Shown here: positions 8,266 to 16,141 of the stretch, in pieces
How positions within the stretch are numbered: position 1 is the stretch's first letter
Layout: every line of letters begins with the position of its first letter
Assembly: GCA_002339125.1 (NCBI GenBank)
Contig: DDJQ01000060.1
Span: forward strand, 3,144 to 26,904
Length of the DNA stretch: 23,761 nt
Origin: Alteromonadaceae bacterium UBA2620
GTDB taxonomy: Bacteria; Pseudomonadota; Gammaproteobacteria; Enterobacterales; Alteromonadaceae
Reading direction: 5' to 3'
Program-made: the position numbers and the translations under genes
The notes under the pieces: model-generated
What the model was told of the DNA's origin: nothing
The model's input: the letters and a program-made list of their open reading frames with translations, nothing else
The model's database searches: none

Positions 8266-8592
8266 ATGTTGTCTTGTGTGGATTGTGGTGCCTGTTGCGC
8301 CACCTTTCGGGTATCTTTTTACTGGGCGGAATCCGACCCGTTTGCCGGCGGTTCGGTTCCGGCCGAACTGACTACTAAAATTTCGCCAAACCTGGTGTCG
8401 ATGGCAGGTACTAATCAGCCTAACCCAAGGTGTGTGGCCCTGACAGGCGAAATTGGTAAACAGGTTAGTTGCAGTATTTATGAACAACGCTCGTCAACCT
8501 GCCGGGAATTTGAGGCCGGCTCGGCCGATTGTTTAAAGGCCCGGCTAAAGCATGGGATCACTGACGATGTTATCCCTATCCGCGTTGCCTGA
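8266..8592 (+). CDS. YkgJ family cysteine-cluster protein
   Basis: This 108-residue protein has eight cysteines: the N-terminal run C4, C7, C10, C11 (CVDCGACC), then C56, C69, C79 and C89. The pattern is that of the YkgJ/UPF0153 putative zinc- or iron-chelating family, whose function is unknown. The segments RCVAL, CSIYEQRSSTCREFE and DCLKAR are family-typical. I chose the ATG at 8266 because GGAG sits 10 bases upstream; a TTG at 8239 is possible. It is convergent with cydC, with only 5 bases between the two stop codons and no terminator visible. A metal or Fe-S cofactor is plausible but unproven. Confidence 0.85.
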   Translation: MLSCVDCGACCATFRVSFYWAESDPFAGGSVPAELTTKISPNLVSMAGTNQPNPRCVALTGEIGKQVSCSIYEQRSSTCREFEAGSADCLKARLKHGITDDVIPIRVA

Positions 8593-8597
8593 AAATA

Positions 8598-10109
8598 TTA
8601 ACTGGGCGGATTTAGTATCAGCGTGTCTTTGCATTGCAGTTCAGCCGGATACACGTGGCTGGCAATGATGATAAGACGCGTTGCGGCTTCCTGTTGTAAC
8701 AAGGCAACCAGTCGGCTAACCGCTGCTCCATCGAGCCCCTCAAAGGGTTCATCCAGCAGCCACACGGGTGACTGGATAAGCATTGCTCGTGCTATGCCTA
8801 AGCGCTTGCGCTCGCCGCCTGATAATGCGCGGCCACCCGGACCGAGCCATTCGCCCAGATCTTTGAGCTGAACAAGGCCCACCTTGGCTAGCACGTCATT
8901 TAGCTGCGTCGCCGAAAAGTCCCGGCCCAGGGTCAGGTTATGTCTGAGCGTGGCGGCGAGGATCACCGGTTGCTGCTCCAGATATAGCCAGCCTTCAATC
9001 AGGCCCTCCCCCGGTGCATCACCATCGCAAAGGCGTTGCCCATGGCTGGCTACCAACCCGCTGATAGCCTGCAATAACTGGGATTTACCTGCGCCGCTTG
9101 GCCCGCCAACCAGGTAAAGACCGCTGGCATCAAATTCCGCCGTCACGTTTTGTTCGGGTAAGTTCACTGAACCAAAGCCTGTAAGAGTGAGCGTGTTGGA
9201 CAGTGGTGCGGCGTCTGTGAGTTGCAGAGACTCTAATGGTAGTGTTTTAAGTGCCTGTTTGCCCTGCACATACCGGTTTAGCGCAGGCTGACCATTAAAG
9301 GAGCGGCCCAGCCAGTCACCGGCGCTGAGCAACAGCATGGGCACCACCAGCAACAGCGGGTTACCGCCTTTCCCCTCAAGTTGAGTATGGATAGCCAGAT
9401 AAATAATCACCAGCATCAGCGCCCAGGCAAGCCCCTGAAACACCCACGTACTCTGCAAAGTAAGCCGCTGCTGGCTGGTTTCAGTTTGCCACAACGCTTG
9501 TGCGGAGGGTAACTGCCTTAACTGCTCTTGCACTGTTTTTAAATGCCAGATGGCCACACTTCTGAGCACCACATCGGATTGCTCTCTGAACTTATGCTCC
9601 TGAAGCACCTGAATTTTAGCTAAAGTGAGCCCTTGCACACAAAGCACCGACATGATCACCAGCCAGATAACGCCAAGTGCTATTGTCCAGCCAGCAAAAG
9701 GGATATCCAGCGCCAGCAGCGCTACTGCGCTCACCACCAGCATAAGTACCGCAGAGGCCTGCTGAGAAACCCAGCCGACCCACACCGCTGCGATGGCCTC
9801 GGTATGACTGGCCAGCGCTTCAACTTCTTCACTACGCTGGCGGATCTGCGCGGCGAACAGCCGTTCGAATAATTGCACGCGTAGTAGCGAGGTGAGTTGC
9901 AACAGATGTTTATGGCCCACCCACATATGAGCATAGCCACTACCAATGCGTATCAGCGCCAGCGCTCTGATCACTACCGCTGGCAGCATGTAGTTAAAAT
10001 TTACCGGGGCCACAGCGCAGGCGGCAATAAACCACGATGACACAATCAAAATGGCCAGCCCGGCACCGCCGTGCAGCACTGCCAGTAACACGGTAATGAA
10101 GGCTTTCAC
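8598..10109 (-). CDS. cydC: Heterodimeric ABC transporter subunit CydC (short form)
   Basis: This 503-residue ABC half-transporter pairs with CydD to form the inner-membrane CydDC complex needed to assemble cytochrome bd. CydDC was long described as a cysteine/glutathione exporter and more recently as a heme transporter. The NFNYMLPA segment near residue 37 aligns with E. coli CydC, and H66 aligns with the E. coli heme-ligating H85. The nucleotide-binding domain has Walker A GGPSGAGKS (335-343), signature LSGGE (429-433), Walker B PVWLLDEP (448-455) and H485. It is about 70 residues shorter than E. coli CydC, mainly at the N-terminus and in the linker before the ATPase. The start is GTG and overlaps the cydD stop by 4 bases (GTGA). 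Confidence 0.88.
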   Translation of the reverse strand: MKAFITVLLAVLHGGAGLAILIVSSWFIAACAVAPVNFNYMLPAVVIRALALIRIGSGYAHMWVGHKHLLQLTSLLRVQLFERLFAAQIRQRSEEVEALASHTEAIAAVWVGWVSQQASAVLMLVVSAVALLALDIPFAGWTIALGVIWLVIMSVLCVQGLTLAKIQVLQEHKFREQSDVVLRSVAIWHLKTVQEQLRQLPSAQALWQTETSQQRLTLQSTWVFQGLAWALMLVIIYLAIHTQLEGKGGNPLLLVVPMLLLSAGDWLGRSFNGQPALNRYVQGKQALKTLPLESLQLTDAAPLSNTLTLTGFGSVNLPEQNVTAEFDASGLYLVGGPSGAGKSQLLQAISGLVASHGQRLCDGDAPGEGLIEGWLYLEQQPVILAATLRHNLTLGRDFSATQLNDVLAKVGLVQLKDLGEWLGPGGRALSGGERKRLGIARAMLIQSPVWLLDEPFEGLDGAAVSRLVALLQQEAATRLIIIASHVYPAELQCKDTLILNPPS

Positions 10110-11734
10110 GATAGCGCCTCCCCAGCTGTTTGCTGCACCCTGCGGTTTTCCACCTGCCAGGTTCGGTTAAACCAGTTATCCGGCAGCGCCTTATGGGAAA
10201 CCCATAACACAGTTCGCCCCTGCCCCAGAGTATAAATAAGCTGGCTGAGGCTGTGATGTTGCGCTTCAGGTAGGTGGGCAGTGGGCTCATCGAGCAGCCA
10301 TACTGGCGCATCAGACAGTAACAAGCGCGCCAGTGCCAGACGCTGCGCCTGTCCACCAGAGATAGCGGGCACTTCCGCCAACGGCGTATCGAGCCCGGCT
10401 GGAAGCGAGTCCAGCCATGCCTTAAGCTCTACTTCACTAAGCGTCTGCTCAAGCCTGGCGGTGGTAAAAGTGCGCTGATAATTAAGATTTTCCCGCAGCG
10501 TGGCGGGTAACAATACCGGATGCTGAGTAAGCATGGCCACCCGACAAGGCAAACGATAATTCCCCGTCCGCTGGCCGGCCAGGGCTTCCAGTAACAGGGT
10601 TTTACCACTGCCAGACGGACCGGTTACGGCTACCCAGTCACCCGGCAGCAGTGTTAAGGCCTGGCTGGAAAGCAGGTTATCCGCCAGTTGTAAGCTAAAC
10701 TGCTGCGGCTCGGTGAGCTCGTTGGCCGGTTCATCCAATTGCCCGGCTTCCAGAGGCGCAAGCCAGTCACCGGCCGCATCGCACGCAGCTTCTGCCTCGG
10801 CCTTCTGGTGATAAAACTGCCCCAGCGCTTTAAGTTCTGAAAACAGTAAGGGCGCGGTAAGTAACAACCATAAGCCAGAATGTAGCGTAAGCTCTGGGCC
10901 TAACGAGAATTCACCGAGCAAACTAAAACCAATGAACACCGCAATTAGGGCTACGGCAATGGTGGAAAAGAAATCCAGTACGGTATTAGATAAAAACGCT
11001 ACCCCAACCACTTTCATGGTGCGTTCATTCAGGTCGTCACTGGCCTGTTTTAATATCTTTTGTTCAATCTGATGGGTGCGAAAACTGGCCAGTAACCCTA
11101 GCGCCGTGAGGCGATCAACAAACAGACTGCCCAGCCGGGTAAGGGCAACGAAATGTTTCCGCTGAAGCGCCGCCGCACCCTTGCCTACCAAAATCATAAA
11201 CAGCGGAATAAGCGGTAAGGTGATTAGCAGGCTGCCACCCACCACCGGGTTAACCACCAAAATAAACAGCAGCGCGAAAAAGGGTGTAAGCACCGCCACA
11301 TATTGTTGCACCTGATAGTCGTAGCGCCAGTGAACCAACGCGCTGATGTGCCTGGTCCATACCGATTGCCAAAAGTAAGCCGAATGGGTACTGACTAACG
11401 AGGTTTGCTCTGCCACCAAACGCTCGGCAAAGCGCTTTTCAAGGCCACTAAGTAAATCGGTTTTAGCCTGCAAGGTACGCCGATAAGCATCGCCCTGCAG
11501 TAGCCAGGCCAGTAATAACGCAGCCGCCAAACCCAGCCAGTCACTCATATCCGGCTGCTGAGCCAGCACCACCCAATCGTGCATCATCGCGGCAAACAGC
11601 CAGTAGCCGGCAATTAAACACAACAGCCGGGTGGTTTTTATGGCTACCAATAAAAACAAGGTGCTGCGCGATGCAACACCCTGCTTGGTGACGGTGGCGT
11701 TAAACCACCGCGGGAGGGACTGGCTCTCTTTCAC
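10106..11734 (-). CDS. cydD: Heterodimeric ABC transporter subunit CydD
   Basis: This 542-residue partner of CydC has a transmembrane domain over about residues 20-310 and a C-terminal ATPase. Walker A is GPSGSGKT (372-379), the Q-loop LTQHP is near 402, the signature ISGGQ is at 458-462, Walker B PVWLLDEPT is at 477-485, and H514 is the switch histidine. It begins with GTG at 11734, sharing one base with the cydX stop (TAGTG), with AGAAG upstream inside cydX. Placing cydDC directly behind cydABX in one run ties assembly of the oxidase to its structural genes. The assignment as CydD rather than CydC follows gene order and sequence character. Confidence 0.88.
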   Translation of the reverse strand: MKESQSLPRWFNATVTKQGVASRSTLFLLVAIKTTRLLCLIAGYWLFAAMMHDWVVLAQQPDMSDWLGLAAALLLAWLLQGDAYRRTLQAKTDLLSGLEKRFAERLVAEQTSLVSTHSAYFWQSVWTRHISALVHWRYDYQVQQYVAVLTPFFALLFILVVNPVVGGSLLITLPLIPLFMILVGKGAAALQRKHFVALTRLGSLFVDRLTALGLLASFRTHQIEQKILKQASDDLNERTMKVVGVAFLSNTVLDFFSTIAVALIAVFIGFSLLGEFSLGPELTLHSGLWLLLTAPLLFSELKALGQFYHQKAEAEAACDAAGDWLAPLEAGQLDEPANELTEPQQFSLQLADNLLSSQALTLLPGDWVAVTGPSGSGKTLLLEALAGQRTGNYRLPCRVAMLTQHPVLLPATLRENLNYQRTFTTARLEQTLSEVELKAWLDSLPAGLDTPLAEVPAISGGQAQRLALARLLLSDAPVWLLDEPTAHLPEAQHHSLSQLIYTLGQGRTVLWVSHKALPDNWFNRTWQVENRRVQQTAGEALS

Positions 11735-11853
11735 TACTGATCTTCTGGGTCTTCAGGGCGATCCAAGTTCTCAGTCGATTCTAACCACATGGCGTTAATA
11801 ATGCCAAATGAACAAGCCAGTAACACACCTAATATCCAGGTAAAATACCACAT
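11734..11853 (-). CDS. cydX: Cytochrome bd small subunit CydX (YbgT)
   Basis: This 39-residue single-pass membrane protein reads MWYFTWILGVLLACSFGI followed by INAMWLE and an acidic tail rich in Glu, Asp and Pro. It closely matches E. coli CydX (MWYFAWILGTLLACSFGV), which binds CydA and is needed for stable bd oxidase activity. A strong Shine-Dalgarno AAGGAG lies 8 bases before the ATG. It starts 12 bases after the cydB stop, and its TAG stop overlaps the GTG start of cydD by one base. It is too short for usual gene calling, but the sequence match and position leave little doubt. Confidence 0.95.
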   Translation of the reverse strand: MWYFTWILGVLLACSFGIINAMWLESTENLDRPEDPEDQ

Positions 11854-11865
11854 GTTTTGTTCTCC

Positions 11866-13002
11866 TTAATAAATCGCGTGAGATGAGTCTAAGTCGCTGT
11901 TTTTAATGCGACCGCGCATCACGTAAAAACTATATGCTGTGTAACCCAGAATAATTGGCACAAAGATACAGGCGACAACAAACATAATTTTCAGGGTCAT
12001 TTCACTGGATGTTGCATCCCACACGGTTAAGCTTGCCATTGGCATAGTGGTGCTTGGCATCAGGAACGGGAACATTGAGAAGCCCGCTGTCAGTATAATA
12101 CCTGTCATCATCAGCGCGCTACTCACAAACGCCCAGCCACCGCGGCCTGCTTTGGAGAAGAAAGCGCAAGCCAGGCCCGCCCCAATACCTAACAGTGGCG
12201 CCACCACCATCCAGGGGTATTTGCTGTAGTTGGCCATCCATGCACCGGCCTCAACCGCCACTTCTTTTTTAAGCGGGTTAGAAGTGGCCAGCGTATCCAC
12301 TGTTGAAGTGACCACAAAGCCATCCAGTCCAAAGGCAACCCACAGGCCAGCCAGAATGAAGAGCACCACGGTTGCTAGTGACAGCACAACAGACACGGCA
12401 CGCGCCCTTACCTCAATAAAGCTGTCGGTCTTCATTTGCAGCCAGGTAGCACCGTGATTGAGGATCATTGCTACGGAAACCAAACCTGCTACCAGTGCAA
12501 ATGGCGTAAGCAGGCCAAAGAACGAACCGGTATAGGTAGCTTTTAAATTGCCATCCAGCTCAAAGGGTACGCCTAATAGCAGGTTACCAAAGGCCACGCC
12601 AAAGATTAACGCAGGCACAAAGCCAGAAGTGAACAGTGCCCAGTCCCAGCTGGTACGCCAGCGCTTATCTTCTAACTTGCTGCGAAAATCAAAGCCCAGC
12701 GGACGCATCCATAAGGCAATTAAAACCAACGCCAGTGCCAGATAAAAGCCCGAGAAGGCTGTAGCATAAATCATCGGCCAGGCCGCAAAAATGGCACCAC
12801 CGGCGGTGATAAACCACACCTGGTTACCGTCCCAGTGCGGACCCACTGTGTTGATCATTACCCGGCGTTCGTCGTCGTTTTTACCAATCAGGGTGAGCAG
12901 TGCGCCAACCCCCAAATCAAATCCATCGGTGATGGCAAAGCCAATCAGCAGTACGCCAACCAGCACCCACCAAATTACTCGTAGTACTTCATAATCAATC
13001 AT
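11866..13002 (-). CDS. cydB: Cytochrome bd ubiquinol oxidase subunit II
   Basis: This 378-residue integral membrane protein is the same size as E. coli CydB (379). The N-terminus (LVGVLLIGFAITDGFDLGVG) and the VGPHWDGNQVWFITAGGA motif are diagnostic, followed by further helices ending in SSHAIY. CydB stabilises the heme-bearing CydA and contributes to the quinol oxidase complex in the inner membrane. The start codon overlaps the cydA stop by 4 bases (ATGA) and has AAGGAG eight bases upstream, inside cydA. Confidence 0.96.
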   Translation of the reverse strand: MIDYEVLRVIWWVLVGVLLIGFAITDGFDLGVGALLTLIGKNDDERRVMINTVGPHWDGNQVWFITAGGAIFAAWPMIYATAFSGFYLALALVLIALWMRPLGFDFRSKLEDKRWRTSWDWALFTSGFVPALIFGVAFGNLLLGVPFELDGNLKATYTGSFFGLLTPFALVAGLVSVAMILNHGATWLQMKTDSFIEVRARAVSVVLSLATVVLFILAGLWVAFGLDGFVVTSTVDTLATSNPLKKEVAVEAGAWMANYSKYPWMVVAPLLGIGAGLACAFFSKAGRGGWAFVSSALMMTGIILTAGFSMFPFLMPSTTMPMASLTVWDATSSEMTLKIMFVVACIFVPIILGYTAYSFYVMRGRIKNSDLDSSHAIY

Positions 13003-14573
13003 GCGTTTGCTCCTTGAGTACCCAGGCCAATAGCATCATCCAGTTTGTTGTCATCTTCCGGTGGAACCGGCCCTTTCTTGGCGTATTTCTTCATCAGATA
13101 GAAGCCAATCACAAACATGGTTGCGTAGAACAGGGTGTAAGCCACCAGCGTAGTCACTACGTCTGACACAGACAGGTTAGACACGGCGGTGTGAACTGGT
13201 AACACTTCGGCGATAGACCAGGGCTGACGGCCATACTCGGCCACAAACCAGCCAGCTTCACAGGCAATCCACGGCAGTGGCAGCGACCATACCGCCGCTT
13301 TCAACAACCAGCGGGGCTGGGTAATACGGTGCTTAGTGCTGTAATAGAATGCCGCGATAAACAGCGCCAGCATCAAAAAGCCCGCAACAACCATCAGGCG
13401 GAAAGAGTAAAACAGAGGCGCTACCGGTGGGATGCTGTAATCCACCGCTTTTTCGAGCGCTTCTGGTGTAGGCTGAGTAATGTCGTCAGTGAAAGGTTCC
13501 AGCAGCAGCGCATAACCTAAGTCGTCTTTATTGCGCTCAAACATCTCGAGCTCTGCAGGCGTTGCTGTGCCGTCTTTCACTTTTTCCAGCTGTTTCTGTG
13601 CCTGTACGCCAGACAAAATTCGCACCCGGTGAATCTCTTTGAGGTCTTTGATCCCCATCACTTCTTCATCCAGTGAACGGGTAGCAATAATCCCCATGGC
13701 CCACGGGATCTGAATAGCGAAGTCCATTTTTTCTTCTTCGTCATTAGGAATACCGAACAAGGTAAAAGCCGCCGGCGCCGGATGAGTTTCGTACTCGGCT
13801 TCCACAGCCGCCAGTTTCACTTTTTGCACATCGCCGAGCTCGTAACCGCTTTCGTCACCTAACACAATTACCGACAGGGTAGCCGCTAAGCCAAAGCTGG
13901 CCGCAATCGCAAAAGAGCGACGGGCAAAGGCAATATGTTTATGCTTGAGCAGATAGTAACTGGAGATAGCCAGTACAAAGATGGCACCGGTGACATAGCC
14001 TGCAGAGACAGTATGGACAAATTTAACCTGGGCTACCGGGTTAAAAATCACTTCGCTGAAGCTGGTCATTTCCATGCGCATAGAATCGGTGTTGAAGCTT
14101 GCCCCCACCGGAAACTGCATCCAGCCGTTGGCAATCAAAATCCACAGCGCAGAGAAGTTTGAGCCAATGGCCACCAGCCAGGTTGCCATTAAGTGCTTCA
14201 CTTTGGACATCTTGTCCCAGCCGAAGAAGAACAGGCCCACGAAGGTAGATTCTAAAAAGAATGCCATCAACCCTTCAATGGCCAACGGAGCGCCAAAAAT
14301 GTCGCCCACGTAGTGAGAATAGTAAGACCAGTTCATACCAAACTGGAACTCCATCGTTAATCCGGTTGCAACGCCAATGGCAAAGTTAATCCCAAACAAC
14401 TTGCCCCAGAACTGGGTCATTTGTTTGTAGATTTCTTTACCGGTCATCACATATACCGACTCCATAATGGCCAACAGGAACGTCAGACCAAGGGTCAGCG
14501 GGACAAAGATAAAGTGGAACATTGCTGTTAAAGCAAATTGTAACCGCGATAGTTCTATCAACGTATCGCTCAT
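12999..14573 (-). CDS. cydA: Cytochrome bd ubiquinol oxidase subunit I
   Basis: This 524-residue protein is the heme-bearing subunit of the bd quinol oxidase, which reduces O2 to water without pumping protons. By alignment to E. coli CydA the heme ligands are H20 (E. coli H19), H187 (H186) and M394 (M393). E100, E108 and E446 are the conserved acidic residues. The quinol motif GRQPW is at 448-452, and the long periplasmic Q-loop (about 250-380) makes this the E. coli-type, long-loop form. AAGGAGAG precedes the ATG. It is the first gene of cydABXDC. E. coli bd oxidases are known to withstand sulfide concentrations that poison heme-copper oxidases, which fits the sulfide genes next door. Confidence 0.97.
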   Translation of the reverse strand: MSDTLIELSRLQFALTAMFHFIFVPLTLGLTFLLAIMESVYVMTGKEIYKQMTQFWGKLFGINFAIGVATGLTMEFQFGMNWSYYSHYVGDIFGAPLAIEGLMAFFLESTFVGLFFFGWDKMSKVKHLMATWLVAIGSNFSALWILIANGWMQFPVGASFNTDSMRMEMTSFSEVIFNPVAQVKFVHTVSAGYVTGAIFVLAISSYYLLKHKHIAFARRSFAIAASFGLAATLSVIVLGDESGYELGDVQKVKLAAVEAEYETHPAPAAFTLFGIPNDEEEKMDFAIQIPWAMGIIATRSLDEEVMGIKDLKEIHRVRILSGVQAQKQLEKVKDGTATPAELEMFERNKDDLGYALLLEPFTDDITQPTPEALEKAVDYSIPPVAPLFYSFRLMVVAGFLMLALFIAAFYYSTKHRITQPRWLLKAAVWSLPLPWIACEAGWFVAEYGRQPWSIAEVLPVHTAVSNLSVSDVVTTLVAYTLFYATMFVIGFYLMKKYAKKGPVPPEDDNKLDDAIGLGTQGANA

Positions 14574-14811
14574 GGGACTCTCCTTTGATGTTTCTAATTT
14601 ATAAACTGTGTATGACCATTAGCCTGATCAGAGATAACCTTGCTAAGGGTCTGAATCCGTCACGATTAAACAGACCTACCGGCCCTTATAATCACCACAC
14701 TGCATAACTTGCGCCAATCAGGCAAAGGCAAATAAATTTATGATTTTTAAAGAATATTTTTATTGCTAGCGGTGCCAGACTGGAAATTAAATATGCAATC
14801 CGTTACGTAAA

Positions 14812-14825
14812 TGTCAGATTTGACA
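14812..14825. promoter_or_regulatory. Candidate regulator site upstream of cydA
   Basis: TGTCAGATTTGACA differs at one position from the perfect palindrome TGTCAAATTTGACA at 17635-17648 in the fisR-sqr intergenic region. It lies about 239 bp upstream of the cydA start. The match suggests that one DNA-binding protein acts at both places. FisR is the obvious local candidate, but another regulator cannot be excluded. Confidence 0.45.
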
Positions 14826-14971
14826 ATTGCGCGTCAGAATTGGCATTTCCTATTACGGGCAGGGCTGAACAGAAAGTAAACAACAATTCTGCGCCGCGAT
14901 TAATAACGCCCAGGGAGCGATTTGTTACAACTTTAGGGGGTGATCTCAGGAGTCGGGAAGAACGGAGGTAT

Positions 14972-14990
14972 TGGAGGCGCGTGCCCTCCA
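14972..14990. repeat. GC-rich hairpin in the cydA upstream spacer
   Basis: TGGAGG (14972-14977) and CCTCCA (14985-14990) form a perfect 6-bp stem with a 7-base loop. Another GGAGG copy sits just upstream (14964-14968). There is no T run after it on either strand, so it is not an intrinsic terminator. Its role is unknown. Confidence 0.35.
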
Positions 14991-15055
14991 TTGCAGTAAA
15001 GTCCATCTTTCATGCCATGGTTGAAAGTTCCGGCCTCACATAACAAGGGCATCAC

Positions 15056-15090
15056 AAAAACCGCTTATGTGTGCCCAACATTTAAAGCGG
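15056..15090 (-). terminator. Intrinsic terminator of the sqr operon
   Basis: On the minus strand CCGCTT pairs with AAGCGG, with an inner ATGT/ACAT extension after a 3-base bulge, and the stem is followed directly by TTTTTG. It lies about 67 bases after the stop of the cytochrome c'-like gene. It would insulate the cyd operon from read-through. Confidence 0.65.
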
Positions 15091-15156
15091 AACCAGCGGA
15101 TTGATGGCTAATCACTATACGCCCATCAATTAAAAAGGCAAAAGACTTACCGGTGA

Positions 15157-15576
15157 TTAGCGGATAGCGAAAGTCTGATGACATGCATTGCACACTCGCA
15201 TCAAATCCACCACATGCCGACGGACGTCTGTTTCCGGCGTCTCAGGGTCCCCGATGGCTTGCCAGTGCGGTCGCATGCTTTGCGCCATCACACGAAAAGC
15301 GGTGGGTAGCCGCTTTCCCATCCCTTGTGGGCGCTCATCCTGTTCCCGGGACTGCAGTTGGGTGATCCGGGCTTTGAGTGCTTCCCGGTCACCATCTAAC
15401 AACAACTGCTGGGTATCAGTCAGCGCTTCTAACATACCGCGCATGTGGCCCAGTACAAAGGCTTTGTCTTGCGACGATAGCTCAATCACCATGCGCTCCT
15501 CTGCGGCGTAAACCGGGTTGCTGAGCAATACTGTCAGCAACGCGAATGTTAGGATGAAGCGGCCCGGGTTAGTCAT
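15157..15576 (-). CDS. Cytochrome c'-like periplasmic heme protein
   Basis: This 139-residue protein has a signal peptide (hydrophobic about 8-20, cleavage after PVYA at 24), a helical body, and a single heme c motif C129-N-A-C132-H133 six residues from its C-terminus. A C-terminal CxxCH in a short helical protein is the layout of the cytochrome c' / c556 family, known for electron transfer or NO and small-gas binding. I chose the ATG at 15576 because it overlaps the preceding gene's stop by 8 bases (ATGACTAA); the frame extends upstream, but without a signal peptide at its front. It is last in the operon sqr-DUF3365-cytochrome. A role in carrying electrons or binding sulfide or NO in the periplasm is inferred. 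Confidence 0.82.
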   Translation of the reverse strand: MTNPGRFILTFALLTVLLSNPVYAAEERMVIELSSQDKAFVLGHMRGMLEALTDTQQLLLDGDREALKARITQLQSREQDERPQGMGKRLPTAFRVMAQSMRPHWQAIGDPETPETDVRRHVVDLMRVCNACHQTFAIR

Positions 15577-16141
15577 CTTGCTGATACCGCACCGTAAAGG
15601 CACCACGCAAATCTCCGGCGGCAAATCCCGTAGCCTGATCCTCCGGATACCGCTGCTTTATCGCCTCTTTTACTGCCGGAGCAAGCGCAGCACCGTGACA
15701 GTTCAGGCACAGCCCGTCGGTCATAATAGGGGCCATAAACCGATATTCCCCGGCTGTGTCATCAACGTGCACCTGCACTAACGCGCCTGGCTCTAAACCC
15801 TCTTCCAACCCTTTCACCATGGCCATCAGCGATGATTTCTCCCAGCTGTCTGCACGATTTTGCGGGTTACGTACTTTTAAAGCCGTTCGCCCTACCAGCC
15901 AGCCATCGGTGCTTAACTCCGCCGCAATGGCCGGTGCGATGTCTTTACACACCTCAACACCGTTAGGTAAACCGCCTTCTTTAACAGCTTTTTGCAGGTT
16001 CTGCTTAAGAGTCTTGCCCAGCTGCATGGCTTTTTGTTTTGCCTGCGCTTTAAACTCTGCTTCGCTCAGTTGCCCGGCCTGAGCGGCCAGGGGGAGCAAT
16101 AAGCATCCCATTAACACTACTTTCTTAGTGAGTCTGATCAT
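15569..16141 (-). CDS. DUF3365 (Tll0287-like heme domain) periplasmic protein
   Basis: This 190-residue protein has a signal peptide (cleavage after AAQA near 22) and one heme c motif C145-L-N-C148-H149. The surrounding MAPIMTDGLCLNCHG segment and the C-terminal DLRGAFTVRY are typical of the DUF3365/Tll0287-like domain, a PAS-like heme-binding fold. An extra cysteine, C65, lies in GVEVCKD. The gene overlaps the sqr stop by 4 bases (ATGA) and has AGGA about 7 bases upstream. Such proteins are proposed redox sensors or small electron carriers. Here coupling to sqr points to the periplasmic side of sulfide oxidation, but no function is proven. Confidence 0.85.
   Translation of the reverse strand: MIRLTKKVVLMGCLLLPLAAQAGQLSEAEFKAQAKQKAMQLGKTLKQNLQKAVKEGGLPNGVEVCKDIAPAIAAELSTDGWLVGRTALKVRNPQNRADSWEKSSLMAMVKGLEEGLEPGALVQVHVDDTAGEYRFMAPIMTDGLCLNCHGAALAPAVKEAIKQRYPEDQATGFAAGDLRGAFTVRYQQDD

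Larger units (their letters stand above)
14574..15156. other. 583-bp spacer between the sqr operon and cydA
   Basis: No convincing gene is present. The part nearest cydA should hold its promoter. An AT-rich stretch (AGTTTATAAATTAG on the minus strand, about 14593-14606) offers a -10-like TATAAA but no good -35. The spacer contains the 14-bp palindrome at 14812-14825, a GC-rich hairpin at 14972-14990 and the sqr-operon terminator at 15056-15090. A 67-codon plus-strand frame (14840-15043, TTG start, no Shine-Dalgarno) crosses it, but I have no evidence that it is translated. No full FNR box (TTGAT-N4-ATCAA) was found. Confidence 0.5.

Noticed and set aside
14702..14725. FNR-like box upstream of cydA (TTGCG-CCA-ATCAG)
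   Set aside because: The halves are degenerate and the spacer is one base short of TTGAT-N4-ATCAA.
14762..14778. Sigma-54-like sequence upstream of cydA (CTGGCACCGCTAGCAAT on the minus strand)
   Set aside because: The -24 part is excellent, but the GC of the -12 part comes two bases too early, and sigma-54 promoters tolerate almost no spacing change.
14840..15043. 67-codon plus-strand open frame upstream of cydA
   Set aside because: It has a TTG start, no ribosome-binding site and no recognisable protein features. It is kept only as part of the unexplained spacer.
15101..15161. Long-range repeat GCTAATCAC (15107-15115) with GTGATTAGC (15153-15161) as a terminator
   Set aside because: The loop is 37 bases and no T run follows; the stem at 15061-15090 with TTTTT is a better terminator.
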